From IMG/VR virus record IMGVR_UViG_3300025593_000028, positions 1 to 64,000 of that record: a stretch of DNA of 64,000 nt, one strand, 5' to 3'. The notes beneath the pieces are model-generated. The model made no database searches, was not told where the DNA came from, and saw nothing but the letters and a program-made list of their open reading frames with translations. Positions 56,603 to 64,000 of the stretch are shown here, piece by piece; positions within the stretch are counted from its first letter, which is position 1; each line of letters begins with the position of its first letter. The DNA is from a virus. The position numbers and the translations under genes were made by a program.

Positions 56603-57382
56603 CTACCCTCCTTGTGTCGCGGCCTCCGCCGCAGTGTGTGACGTATCTGATGCTACGGGTTGCGCCTCTCCCACCTCGGAATGCCTGAGCTGCCCGAAGA
56701 GCTGCCCGATGTTCGGCGCCTGCACGACTGGGCCGGGGATTTCGTTGGTCCCGTCCTTGGCTACGGCCATGGGCAGCGACGCGACCAGCATGTTGCGCTG
56801 GACGCCCTGCTCGGGCGTGTAGCTGGTGTACAGATACCCGACCGTGTCCACCGCGTACGGCAACGAGCGTGCCATCGCGCCCTGGAGCATCGGCCTCCAC
56901 TTCCCAGATTTGTCTTCTCGCGACCCGGTCGTGAACACGACGCAGCGCGTCGGATTCTCGGGCTTGATCACGAGGTCTCGGTAGTCGCGCACCAGCTTCT
57001 CGAGGTTGCGGAGCACCACGCCCCAGTCCTGCTGGTCCAGTGGATTGAGCCCGACCAGCTCGTCTATGAAGCGTTTCTGCACCTCCATCAGCGAGTCTAC
57101 CACGACCGAGAGGAACTGGTGTTGGCCGCTCTGCAGCCACCGGAACACGAGCTCCATCGTCTTGTAGTCGGGCACGATCGCGACGCAGGTCTCCCACGTG
57201 CCGTCGTACTGCGGCGGCGCGCCCTTCCTCGGGTCCCACAGGACCTTCGGCTGGCTCGGTAGGTACTTGGCGCGACCCTCAGCGTCTAGGATGAGCCTAG
57301 GCGCGGGAGACGAGTCACCGAGCCAGCTCTTTCCGGCTCCGGCTTCGCCGTGTACCAGCAGCGTCAAAGTCTGATCGTTCAA
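56603..57382 (-). CDS. Sak4-like RecA-fold ATPase
   Basis: 259 aa from TTG 57382 (GGAGGAGGG 3 nt upstream). Walker A GEAGAGKSW, Walker B SVVVDSLMEV, and GSREDKSGKWRPML in the L2 region fit the AAA_24/Sak4 family of single-strand-annealing ATPases. Pairs with the DUF669-like protein for phage recombination. Confidence 0.72.
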   Translation of the reverse strand: MNDQTLTLLVHGEAGAGKSWLGDSSPAPRLILDAEGRAKYLPSQPKVLWDPRKGAPPQYDGTWETCVAIVPDYKTMELVFRWLQSGQHQFLSVVVDSLMEVQKRFIDELVGLNPLDQQDWGVVLRNLEKLVRDYRDLVIKPENPTRCVVFTTGSREDKSGKWRPMLQGAMARSLPYAVDTVGYLYTSYTPEQGVQRNMLVASLPMAVAKDGTNEIPGPVVQAPNIGQLFGQLRHSEVGEAQPVASDTSHTAAEAATQGG

Positions 57383-57447
57383 CGGCCCTCCTCCGTTCGG
57401 TCCATCAGAGGAACTGTACCAGGCATGCTCGGAGGGGGCCGGAGGAG

Positions 57448-58038
57448 TCAGAAGCCGCGCTGCCTCCTGCGGATCTTCTCTGCCAGCTTCGGTTCAGACA
57501 CGTGAGTGTAGATCATAGTGGTGTCTACGCTCTTGTGGCCGAGCAGGTTCTGGATCTCGCGGATGTTGAGGTCTCCCTCGCTCATCAGCTCGGTCGCGTA
57601 CGTGTGCCTGAGCATGTGCGGGTGGCACGGGCCTTCGATGCCGGCCCGCCGCCCGTAGCGCTGCATCATCTGCCAGCAGTAGTGCGGGGACACGGGGCTC
57701 CCCTTCAGCGTCACGAAGAGAATCTTGCTTCCGTCCGCGTATTTCTCTCGCTCTCGCTTCCAGCGTTCTACGAGCTCGAGCGTGCCGTCCTCGATCTGGA
57801 CGTAGCGCTCCACCTTGTTCTTGGCGATGGCCGCGCGGATGTGGATGCGCCGCTCGCGCACCTGGACGTCGCGGACGTTCAGGCGGCAGAGCTCGCCCAC
57901 TCGCAGCCCTGCGCGGTACATCAGCTCGAGCATCGCGCGGTTCCTGATGCCGGTCGGCCGCCGCATGTTCGGCACCGCCAGCAGAGCACGCACGTCCTCG
58001 TCCGAGAAGATCTTCGGAAGCTCTCGTCCCTTCTTCAT
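57448..58038 (-). CDS. Tyrosine recombinase, catalytic domain only
   Basis: 196 aa from ATG 58038. AGLRVGELCRL (Arg I), AKNKVERYV (Lys), HMLRHTYATEL (HxxR), LLGHKSVDTTMIYTHVS (His/Trp position and Tyr nucleophile). XerD/phage-integrase class. It lacks the usual N-terminal core-binding domain of about 100 residues; the frame upstream is open to 58107 but not folded-looking. Might resolve genome multimers or work with a partner. Confidence 0.8.
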   Translation of the reverse strand: MKKGRELPKIFSDEDVRALLAVPNMRRPTGIRNRAMLELMYRAGLRVGELCRLNVRDVQVRERRIHIRAAIAKNKVERYVQIEDGTLELVERWKREREKYADGSKILFVTLKGSPVSPHYCWQMMQRYGRRAGIEGPCHPHMLRHTYATELMSEGDLNIREIQNLLGHKSVDTTMIYTHVSEPKLAEKIRRRQRGF

Positions 58039-58102
58039 ATAAGCAATTTCTCCTCTAAGCCAGTCGCAGACTGAGATTCGTACGTGGGGTACCCGCATAT
58101 AG

Positions 58103-58108
58103 ATCATA
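58103..58108 (-). promoter_or_regulatory. Leftward TATGATCT box for recombinase
   Basis: Predicted start site near 58096, giving a leader of about 58 nt with AGAGGAG before ATG 58038. Confidence 0.4.
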
Positions 58109-58217
58109 CCCGCAGACGAATGTTGCTGCTATAGAGGCCGCTCTCACCTGAGCAGACGAAGATTCCTCATATGCAGGCCGCAGTAGATCCTTCGCGGCAC
58201 ATGATAGTGCTTATATG

Positions 58218-58238
58218 ACGCCTAGAATCCGGCGTCTA
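58218..58238 (-). terminator. Hairpin after tRNA-Leu-anticodon RNA
   Basis: GACGCC-GGATTCTA-GGCGTC read leftward, shortly after the tRNA at 58245. Confidence 0.45.
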
Positions 58239-58244
58239 GCGGAG

Positions 58245-58319
58245 TGCCCGCCCCGGGACTCGAACCCGGAACCTCTCCCTTCTGAGGGGAGCGCCTCTGC
58301 CGGATTGGGCTAGACGGGC
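58245..58319 (-). tRNA. tRNA with anticodon CAG and short variable loop
   Basis: Acceptor GCCCGTC/GGCGGGC with discriminator A, T8-A9, D-arm GCC...GGC, anticodon stem CTCCC/GGGAG with loop CTCAGAA, 5-base variable loop AGGTT, T-arm CCGGG-TTCGAGT-CCCGG. CAG reads Leu CUG, but bacterial tRNA-Leu normally has a long variable arm. The box TAGGAT at 58326-58331 sits six bases before base 1. Confidence 0.8.
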
Positions 58320-58325
58320 AAGGAG

Positions 58326-58331
58326 ATCCTA
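58326..58331 (-). promoter_or_regulatory. -10 box for tRNA (CAG), zero-leader
   Basis: TAGGATCT, predicted start on tRNA base 1 (58319). Confidence 0.6.
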
Positions 58332-58346
58332 CGGATCGCGCCCCAG

Positions 58347-58427
58347 TGCGCGGGGACGGAATCGAACCGCCACAGCCAGAGACGCCTGGTTTACAGCCAG
58401 GGGGGCTCGCCCATGCCCAGCCCGCGC
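58347..58427 (-). tRNA. tRNA-Tyr (GTA), long variable arm
   Basis: Acceptor GCGCGGG/CCCGCGC, discriminator A, D-stem GGGC/GCCC, anticodon stem CCTGG/CCAGG with loop CTGTAAA, 13-base variable arm as in bacterial Tyr tRNAs. The acceptor stem continues outside the tRNA as CGCGCCCCAGT/ACTGGGGCGCG, an 18-bp helix in the precursor. Confidence 0.85.
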
Positions 58428-58443
58428 ACTGGGGCGCGGAAAG

Positions 58444-58449
58444 ACTATA
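58444..58449 (-). promoter_or_regulatory. -10 box for tRNA-Tyr
   Basis: TATAGT overlapping the end of the gene at 58445; predicted start (about 58437) falls at the base of the extended hairpin. Confidence 0.55.
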
Positions 58450-58678
58450 TCGGCAGCTCGGGCGTGTCGCTGGTGTCCACGCCAGAGCCGCCGCATTTCT
58501 TGCAGCAGCGGTACATGGAGTAGAGCCAGTTGCCAGTGCCGCGGCATTCCTTGCAGAGCTTTCTGCCGGCAGCCCAGTTGCCCCATGCGACTTTCATGTC
58601 CGTCCACTCGCCCACAAGCGGTGGCGCACCGATCTCGCGTCGCTCGTCTTCGTCCACAGGCTTCGAGACGTCGATCAT
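58445..58678 (-). CDS. DnaJ-type zinc-finger protein
   Basis: 77 aa from ATG in ATGA overlap. CKECRGTGNW and CCKKCGGSG are two CxxCxGxG motifs, the DnaJ cysteine-rich signature, without a J domain. Could bind zinc and unfolded protein or nucleic acid. Confidence 0.7.
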   Translation of the reverse strand: MIDVSKPVDEDERREIGAPPLVGEWTDMKVAWGNWAAGRKLCKECRGTGNWLYSMYRCCKKCGGSGVDTSDTPELPI

Positions 58679-59022
58679 CCCCATCGGCCTGCCGCCTCTG
58701 GGAATAGGAACCGAACCTTCTTCCCGTTCTTTTCCGCGTACTTGATCTCGCGCTCCGTAGAACTCCCCACATATCCCCCAACGTTGACGACTAGAATCTC
58801 GTCGGCTAGGTCGATCTTGCGGAAATGGACTTCGTCGAGTCCCTGCTTCCCATCGGTCGACTCGTCTCCGTCTGAGCACAGGAACTTCGATCCGGGGGGA
58901 TCATCTTGGTGCCCGTACACGCTGAGCGGGATACAAACGTTGCCCATGAAGGCCTCATGCATCTCGGCCATTCGATGCGCCTCTGGAAAGCGAGTGCTGC
59001 CGCAAAGCGTAACTACGGTCAT
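58675..59022 (-). CDS. Nucleoside-deoxyribosyltransferase/SLOG-like protein
   Basis: 115 aa, ATG 59022 with AAGGAG 5 nt upstream. VTLCGSTRF at the N-terminus, then ADEILVVNVGGYVGSSTERE and KKVRFL fit the DUF4406/nucleoside 2-deoxyribosyltransferase-like Rossmann fold. Likely binds a nucleotide; reaction unproven. Confidence 0.65.
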   Translation of the reverse strand: MTVVTLCGSTRFPEAHRMAEMHEAFMGNVCIPLSVYGHQDDPPGSKFLCSDGDESTDGKQGLDEVHFRKIDLADEILVVNVGGYVGSSTEREIKYAEKNGKKVRFLFPEAAGRWG

Positions 59023-59192
59023 TCTGACTCCTTCTCCCTCAGTCTTTCTAGGTTCTCGAGCACGGCTTCTCGCGCGGCCTTTGCGGCCATGTCTTCTACG
59101 ATCTGCCTCAGCAGTGCATCGTCCACGTCGTAGAGCAGCTGCTTACTGATCGGTATCGTGATTTCCGGTATGCGTATTGATACGTGCTCCAC
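59019..59192 (-). CDS. Short helical protein
   Basis: 57 aa from GTG 59192 (GGAGGT 12 nt upstream). MEHVSIRIPEITIPISKQLL then a Glu/Arg helix. ATGA overlap with the next gene. Unknown. Confidence 0.55.
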   Translation of the reverse strand: MEHVSIRIPEITIPISKQLLYDVDDALLRQIVEDMAAKAAREAVLENLERLREKESE

Positions 59193-59194
59193 CG

Positions 59195-60163
59195 CTACTT
59201 CGCTACCTCCACAGGTAGCCCTGCAGCGCGTCGGTAGCGCGCAAGCGGGTCGCCGACTTCGAAGAAGTCCTGGATCATCGGCTCGGGGTCCTGCCCGTCA
59301 TCGAGCCGGCCCGGCAGGCAGACGTCGCGGAACTCGCATTCCCACCGGCAGTCTCGGGTGGGGTTCGGCGGGCACAGCTCGTGATGGCTCGCGCCGCCGT
59401 CGAGCTCGGCGCGGGTCGCGATGATCTCGGTCGCGATCCTGTGAACGTGCTTCCAGTGGTTGCGCAGCTCCTCCACGGTGTGCGTGACCTCGTGCCGTTC
59501 GTAGAACGGCGGCTTGGCTCGAGCAGTGCGTTTGACCTTCCGCAGCATGTTGTAGAGGATGAACTCGGCCCTGGTGCCCTCGCCCTCGTGCTCGAGCAGG
59601 TGCAGGTACTCGACCAGGTGCTCGGTCAGTAGCTGCGTGTCGACCTGCAGCGTCGGGAGCGCTTCTTTGAAGGATCCACCCACGGTCTTGTGCTCGAGCG
59701 CGCCGCGCTTTCCGTCTGAGACGCGCTCGACGCGCGCGTCGATCTTCGAGAGCAGCGTGGCTTCGACCGTCCCCGACCCGTCGTCCGCGACGACCAGCGG
59801 AGCCTCCATCTCGGACTCGGGCTCGACGACGCGTATGTCTGAGTCCTCGCCCTCCTCCTCCAGCCACTGGAGGTAGCCCTCCAGCATAGCACGGCAGAGG
59901 TCTGCTTCCTTGCGGATGTCGTCCTCCATCGCTGGGTGCTCCGAGACGTCCTCCTCGACTCCGGCCTCGAAGTGCGCCATCGGGTCGGGCCGCTCGAGCC
60001 CGGGTACGTAGTAGTGCTGCAGCGTGTCGTGCATCCGCGTACCGATCGACAGTGGATTGTCGAATTCGATCCCGCGCTTCTGCAGCCCGCGGTACGTGCC
60101 GAGGTACCACTTGCGCCGGCACCTGCGCCACTGCTTCGCCTCGCTGTTGGTGAGGCGGATCAC
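59195..60163 (-). CDS. PD-(D/E)XK nuclease with Fe-S-type Cys cluster
   Basis: 322 aa from a GTG overlapping the upstream stop. SEAKQWRRCRRKWYLGTYRG is the N-terminal AddB/RecB-like signature; SKIDARVERV and ALEHKTVGGS give the D...ExK core. Four Cys (first near residue 17, then CPPNPTRDC and CEFRDVC) probably hold a 4Fe-4S cluster as in AddB/Cas4. DNA-end-processing nuclease next to recombination genes. Confidence 0.75.
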   Translation of the reverse strand: MIRLTNSEAKQWRRCRRKWYLGTYRGLQKRGIEFDNPLSIGTRMHDTLQHYYVPGLERPDPMAHFEAGVEEDVSEHPAMEDDIRKEADLCRAMLEGYLQWLEEEGEDSDIRVVEPESEMEAPLVVADDGSGTVEATLLSKIDARVERVSDGKRGALEHKTVGGSFKEALPTLQVDTQLLTEHLVEYLHLLEHEGEGTRAEFILYNMLRKVKRTARAKPPFYERHEVTHTVEELRNHWKHVHRIATEIIATRAELDGGASHHELCPPNPTRDCRWECEFRDVCLPGRLDDGQDPEPMIQDFFEVGDPLARYRRAAGLPVEVAK

Positions 60164-60408
60164 GTCGTGCTCGCGTCCTGCTTGATCCTCTGTGCCACCA
60201 GCAGCATCCACAACGACGCGAGCACCGCGGTGCTCGCGGCCGAGAACCACAGGCTCAGCGACACGTACGGCACCACGAACGCCGCGAGGATCGACCCGGT
60301 CATGGCGCTAGTGCGCACGTCTGGCTTCTCCGCCCCGAGCACGGACGGCAGCAGCGCCACCGAGAACCCGATCGACCCGAGGGTGAATATGACGTCCTGC
60401 CAGCTCAC
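60160..60408 (-). CDS. Membrane protein, three helices
   Basis: 82 aa from GTG (GTGA). Hydrophobic spans VIFTLGSIGFSVALLPS, SILAAFVVPYVSLSLWF and AVLASLWMLLVA. Integral membrane protein of unknown role. Confidence 0.6.
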   Translation of the reverse strand: MSWQDVIFTLGSIGFSVALLPSVLGAEKPDVRTSAMTGSILAAFVVPYVSLSLWFSAASTAVLASLWMLLVAQRIKQDASTT

Positions 60409-60680
60409 TTCTGCTCGGAGAGCTTCGCGAGCTCCTCGGCCTCAGCTGGCGAGGCCACGTGCACGCTCTCGCTTAGCAGCGCTTGACCGATGTCCTTCGC
60501 GTGCTCTGCGTCCATCGGGATCACGTGCTCAGTCGCCGTGCCCGGATCGAGCATGTGGATCCGCTTGGATCCCTTCTCTCCAGCGAGCACGCCGATGATG
60601 ACGCCTCGGTACTCTACACGCTTCGTGACCGGAGCGCCGGGGATCCCCCCGACCTCCTGTTGGCCTTGCTCCTCGCTCAC
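60405..60680 (-). CDS. Unknown 91-aa protein
   Basis: GTG with GTGA overlap. Small beta-like core (RVEYRGVIIGVLAGEKG) and an acidic C-terminal helix. Unknown. Confidence 0.6.
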   Translation of the reverse strand: MSEEQGQQEVGGIPGAPVTKRVEYRGVIIGVLAGEKGSKRIHMLDPGTATEHVIPMDAEHAKDIGQALLSESVHVASPAEAEELAKLSEQK

Positions 60681-61012
60681 AGTTCCACCCCCAGATGGTC
60701 TACGGCACGGGCGAGCGCGATGCGAAGCCCGAGCTTCTTGTTGAAGTTGTCTTTCTCCGAGCAGTCCGCCACGCCGGTGGACCCGTAGTTCCCTCCCGGT
60801 CCCTCCAAGCGCACGACCGTCTTGCCACCTGTTGGAAGCAGGCTAACCCGCTTAGCGTACAGTCCCGCTTCTCCTCCGTAAGGAAACATCTTCTTGAGCT
60901 CGTCAAGCTCCCACTTGGCGTACAGGCCGCCGTCACTTGCGCGACGTAGGTGCTGCACGCGCACCGTGTACCCGCGCCTTCGCAGCTCTACTATCTTCTC
61001 GCTAGGACTCAC
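60677..61012 (-). CDS. Unknown 111-aa protein
   Basis: GTG with GTGA overlap. Basic N-terminus (EKIVELRRRGYTVRVQHLRR) and a helical C-terminus. No family recognised. Confidence 0.6.
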   Translation of the reverse strand: MSPSEKIVELRRRGYTVRVQHLRRASDGGLYAKWELDELKKMFPYGGEAGLYAKRVSLLPTGGKTVVRLEGPGGNYGSTGVADCSEKDNFNKKLGLRIALARAVDHLGVEL

Positions 61013-61293
61013 AGCTCGTCATCTCCCTCCAGCACCGCGTCGAGCAGCGCGTATCCTACTACGTCCACCGCGGTGTCTCGCTTGTAACCCTCTGCTCCTC
61101 TGATCGCCTTCAATAGTACCATGAGCATGGTCACGTCGTGCGGGGTGATCGGGTCGTCGTCGATCGACCGGCCCGCCAGGTACGCGTTCCACGCGTCTGC
61201 CAGCCTCTGAAAGTTCACCCTCGGGTGGCCGTAATCCTCCTGGCGCTGTCCGCGGATCAGCTTTTCTGCCTCTTGTCCTACCGTATCCCCCAT
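61009..61293 (-). CDS. DUF6378-like phage protein
   Basis: 94 aa from ATG 61293. RGQRQEDYGHPRVNFQRLAD and DVTMLMVLLKAIRGAEGYKRD and DVVGYALL match the short DUF6378-type family common next to phage replication genes. Function unknown. Confidence 0.65.
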   Translation of the reverse strand: MGDTVGQEAEKLIRGQRQEDYGHPRVNFQRLADAWNAYLAGRSIDDDPITPHDVTMLMVLLKAIRGAEGYKRDTAVDVVGYALLDAVLEGDDEL

Positions 61294-61298
61294 CAGTG

Positions 61299-61877
61299 CT
61301 ACCCTACGCCGTCCACCCCGAGGAAGCCGGCACGCCCGAGGAACAGGTCTTTCGGCGTGCCCTGGAAGCGGAGGGAGGTGCGCACGGCGACCCCGTCCGG
61401 GAGCTTGCCGAGCTCGTCGAGATCTCGAGTCAGCCCCTCCGACGGCATCAGGAGGCGGGCCTCGGCTACGAGCGCTCGGTTGTCTGCTTCCTTCACGGTC
61501 TCGTGCGATAGAGCCCCGAGGTCGATGTTTAGGCTTTCGAAGATCACTTCGTCTGCGGCCTCGGCGAGTCGCTCGTACTCCGGTCCGATCTGGCTCTTGA
61601 GCGGCTTTGGCAGGTCTCCCAGGTACGCCTCGTGGGCGTCGTGGAACAGCCCCGCGACGACTACGTCTAGGTCTTGGTCCCACGCTTCGAGGATCTCGCT
61701 CACGAGCACGCAGTGCTGCGCGACCGAGTAGAACTTCGAGGTGTGGCCGCCGAACCGGCACGTGTTGCCCAGCCCGTGCGCGACGTCTGCTAGGCAGACC
61801 TGGCTCGGCTTCGGGTCCGCGTAGTCGTAGATCAACCCCGACGCAGTCTCGATCCTAGTCTCCCCGAACCAAGTCAT
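61299..61877 (-). CDS. HD-domain phosphohydrolase
   Basis: 192 aa, ATG overlapping the helicase stop (ATGA). SVAQHCVLVSEIL and GLFHDAHEAYLGDL supply the metal-binding H...HD; a later Asp (KEADNRALVAE) completes the site. YfbR-like nucleotidases and dNTPases share this pattern, so a nucleotide-pool role is likely. Confidence 0.75.
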   Translation of the reverse strand: MTWFGETRIETASGLIYDYADPKPSQVCLADVAHGLGNTCRFGGHTSKFYSVAQHCVLVSEILEAWDQDLDVVVAGLFHDAHEAYLGDLPKPLKSQIGPEYERLAEAADEVIFESLNIDLGALSHETVKEADNRALVAEARLLMPSEGLTRDLDELGKLPDGVAVRTSLRFQGTPKDLFLGRAGFLGVDGVG

Positions 61878-63583
61878 CCTCCGAGCCACCTCCGCATCGT
61901 GTCCTCGTCCCGGACGATCTCCTCCAGGAGCTCTAGCTTCGTGCCGTACGTATCGAGCACGTCTTTGTCCACCGTATCGGCGGCTACGATGTCTATCGTC
62001 AGGAGCCGCCCCTCTCGCCCGGGCCGCTGGGCGCGCTCTTCGGACTGCGCGTTCTTGACCGCAGACCACGAGCGCTCGAGGTACACCTGCGCGTCGGCGC
62101 GCGAGAGGTTGATGCCCTCCGCTCCGGCTCCGAAGGTGACGAGCAGCACCTGCAGGTCTCCGTCCTGGAAAGCGGCGCGATTGCGCTCCCGCTGCGCGGG
62201 ATCGACGGTGCCGGTGAACTGCCCGCAGGACACGCCGATCTTCTCGAGCCGGGCGGCAGCGAGCTCGATCAGCTGGCGGCTCTCGGCGAAGACCACGATC
62301 TTGTCGTCCCCCAGCTCTTCGACCACGTCCACGAGGTCGTCGACCTTGCTCGACGGCTCTTTGAGTTCTACGTTACCGTCGTCGTCGATCTTCCCAGTCG
62401 CGCCTGCGAGCTGGCGCAGACGGCCCATGCGCTGCATGGGGTTCGACGCCATCAGCACCCCGCCTTCCAGCTCTACCAGCATCTCTTTCCTGAGCGAGTC
62501 GTACGCTTTGCGCTGCTTCGGCGCTAGGTCGACGACCCTCGTGGTGGGAGGCAGCTTGTCGGGCAGCTGCGGCAGGATGAGCTTCTTAGGCCGCCTGATC
62601 AACCTCGGGTCGAGGAAGCGAAAGAGCTCGTCCCTGGTGTCCCCGCGCAGCCCTACGACCTCCATGCGGCCGAACGGATTCCAGCGCATGAGGCCGTAGC
62701 GCTCGACCCACTTCGTCTTAGACGGGTACTCGTCCGGGGCCACGAAGCGCATGACCGCCCACAGGTCCTCCGGCGTGTTGGCCACCGGGCTGCCGGTCAG
62801 CGCAAACCTGTACGTGGCCTTGTCGCCCACCGCCCAGAGCGCTCTTGTCTGCTGCGCCTTCGGCGACTTGGCTCGGTGCGCCTCGTCGGCGATCACCGTC
62901 TTGAGCCCCATCTCGTTGAGCTCCTTTAGCTCCTTCTCCTTGTCCTTGAGCCGGATCGAGCCGTAGCCAGCGAGGCGGCTGTGTAGTTTGAGCGCCTCCC
63001 AGTTGATGACGTACACCTGGGCCTCCGCGGCGAGCGCCTCGCGGCGCTTCTTCGCGCTACCGGCGACGACTGAGACGTCGACCCCTGGCCACCAGGTAGC
63101 GAACTCGTTGCGCCAGTGCGGCTTGACGCTGTTCGGCGCGACCACCAGCGCGGGGAACGGGTCGTCTAGGCGCTTGAGCGCGCATATCGTCATCGGCGTC
63201 TTGCCCGCGCCCATCGGGTCGCAGTTGAGTGCTTGGCGCGCGGTGCTCATGAAGCCCACGCCCGACCTCTGCAGCGGCGAGAGCCTCGGCTCGTCTACGT
63301 CTGGGCAGTCTCCGGCGTCCCTCAGCGCCATGCACGGCGTCACGCGGAGCTCGAGCACCTGCCGCGCGAGCCCCTCTAGCTCTGGCTCGATCACGAGCCT
63401 GTCGCCGAACACGCCTCGCAGCTGCTGCATCGCGGCCCACGACAGCGGGGCGACCCAGGTGCGCTCCGCTTGGTTCCACGTCGCGCCGGGTACGCCGTCG
63501 CGTACGTTCTCCTTGTCCTGGTAGCCGGCGCCGACCTCGATCTTCTGGTCGTCGCGCAGTCCAACGTGTACCGGCTCGTTCAC
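61874..63583 (-). CDS. SNF2-type superfamily 2 helicase
   Basis: 569 aa from GTG (GTGA). NCDPMGAGKTPM (motif I), ALVVAPNSVKPHW (Ia), VIADEAHRAK (II, DEAH), FALTGSPV (III), then C-terminal LLVTFGAGAEGINLSRA and AQRPGREGRL (V/VI, with Arg fingers). N-terminal 100 residues resemble the HARP-like/SMARCAL1 front part. Probably remodels forks or recombination intermediates. Confidence 0.8.
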   Translation of the reverse strand: MNEPVHVGLRDDQKIEVGAGYQDKENVRDGVPGATWNQAERTWVAPLSWAAMQQLRGVFGDRLVIEPELEGLARQVLELRVTPCMALRDAGDCPDVDEPRLSPLQRSGVGFMSTARQALNCDPMGAGKTPMTICALKRLDDPFPALVVAPNSVKPHWRNEFATWWPGVDVSVVAGSAKKRREALAAEAQVYVINWEALKLHSRLAGYGSIRLKDKEKELKELNEMGLKTVIADEAHRAKSPKAQQTRALWAVGDKATYRFALTGSPVANTPEDLWAVMRFVAPDEYPSKTKWVERYGLMRWNPFGRMEVVGLRGDTRDELFRFLDPRLIRRPKKLILPQLPDKLPPTTRVVDLAPKQRKAYDSLRKEMLVELEGGVLMASNPMQRMGRLRQLAGATGKIDDDGNVELKEPSSKVDDLVDVVEELGDDKIVVFAESRQLIELAAARLEKIGVSCGQFTGTVDPAQRERNRAAFQDGDLQVLLVTFGAGAEGINLSRADAQVYLERSWSAVKNAQSEERAQRPGREGRLLTIDIVAADTVDKDVLDTYGTKLELLEEIVRDEDTMRRWLGG

Positions 63584-64000
63584 TCGCCGTCCCCTTCCAT
63601 CGCAGACATCCTACGGGCTACCAAGCTGCGAAAGTCGGAATCGTGCTGGCACAGGTACAGCAGCAGGTGGCGGCTCGCATCGCGGGCGTGGTCGGTGCCC
63701 ACGGTCCACCACCCCATCGCACGAAGCTTGTCGTCGTTCGAGAAGCCCTTGGCCTCGGCGGGGGTCTGCTTGTTCGAGAACTCGAGGCCGTGCTCGCGGC
63801 ACAGGTGCCGCAGGTAGCCGACCTGCTCGACGGAGGAGAGCACCTGCTCCCCCTTCCTGATCGTGTGCTGCGTGATCGTGATGCGCTCGACGACCACCGC
63901 TCCGCCGAAGCCCGACCGAAGCGCCTCTCGCGCCCAGTCCATGGCCTCATCTTCGGGCGCGTCCCACGCGCTGTGCTCGCCATCCCTCCAGAGCGCGAGC
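63580..64000 (-). CDS. RuvC-like Holliday-junction resolvase, N-terminus beyond window
   Basis: Open frame from the right window edge to TGA 63580. GGAVVVERITI (acidic beta-strand residue), QTPAEAKGFSNDDKL, and TDHARDASRHLL (HxxDA) fit phage RuvC-like proteins; the first catalytic Asp would lie past 64000. An internal ATG at 63942 is not the start, since the frame continues and reads like the family. Confidence 0.7.
   Translation of the reverse strand, partial: LALWRDGEHSAWDAPEDEAMDWAREALRSGFGGAVVVERITITQHTIRKGEQVLSSVEQVGYLRHLCREHGLEFSNKQTPAEAKGFSNDDKLRAMGWWTVGTDHARDASRHLLLYLCQHDSDFRSLVARRMSAMEGDGE

Larger units (their letters stand above)
58039..58244. other. Non-coding region between recombinase and tRNAs, possible att/arm sites
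   Basis: No gene. Three related direct repeats GCAGACTGAGATTC (58066), GCAGACGAATGTTG (58112), GCAGACGAAGATTC (58152), spaced 40-46 bp; A/T-richer than average. Contains the leftward box TATGAT (58103-58108) and a terminator-like hairpin GACGCC...GGCGTC. Confidence 0.45.

Noticed and set aside
58067-58107. Upstream ATG codons (58098, 58107) as recombinase start
   Set aside because: They lie at or within 4 nt of the TATGAT box and have no ribosome site; ATG 58038 fits AGAGGAG better.

Overview
The window reads as 64 kb of a GC-rich tailed-phage genome (siphovirus-like: long tape measure, Dit/Tal-like tail tip genes, no sheath gene seen). Dense GTG/ATG starts, 1-8 bp gene overlaps (mostly GTGA, ATGA or TGATG), very common TANNNT boxes 6-10 nt from start codons (leaderless transcription) and a VanY-type peptidase next to a lysozyme point to a Gram-positive, probably actinobacterial, host. 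That is inference; no host gene is present. Neither end looks like a genome end: the first and last genes run off the window.

Layout. (1) 1-18646, leftward: about 57 mostly small accessory genes in tight operons. They include a secreted metzincin, a SLOG/DprA-like protein, a BCS1-type AAA+ ATPase, a nucleotidyltransferase, GNAT, two HAD-like phosphatases, a metallophosphatase, a papain-like peptidase and tRNA-Pro. They are driven by extended -10 promoters, including three tandem promoters with palindromic operators near 8.7-8.9 kb. A 600-bp non-coding region (6071-6666) carries iteron-like repeats. (2) 18713-52110, rightward: terminase, a tRNA/small-gene cluster with a short leftward insert (21381-22485), a putative DNA-hypermodification cassette (25.5-28.0 kb), protease, scaffold, capsid, connectors, tail, fibre, lysis genes, and only then portal and MuF-like genes. 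(3) 52107-64000, leftward: metallophosphoesterase, LAGLIDADG protein, cytosine methyltransferase, MazG-like, DUF669/Sak4-like recombination pair, a tyrosine recombinase reduced to its catalytic domain, tRNA genes, PD-(D/E)XK nuclease, HD hydrolase, SNF2-type helicase and a RuvC-like resolvase cut by the window edge.

The main system-level signals are: a rightward 'late' promoter class (consensus TANNATCT) placed so that transcription should begin at or within a few bases of start codons and at the first base of some tRNAs; mini-ORFs launched by such promoters and coupled to the next gene; a candidate base-hypermodification cassette; and a candidate iteron origin. No polymerase, primase or identifiable repressor lies in the window, so replication and lysogeny control cannot be judged here.
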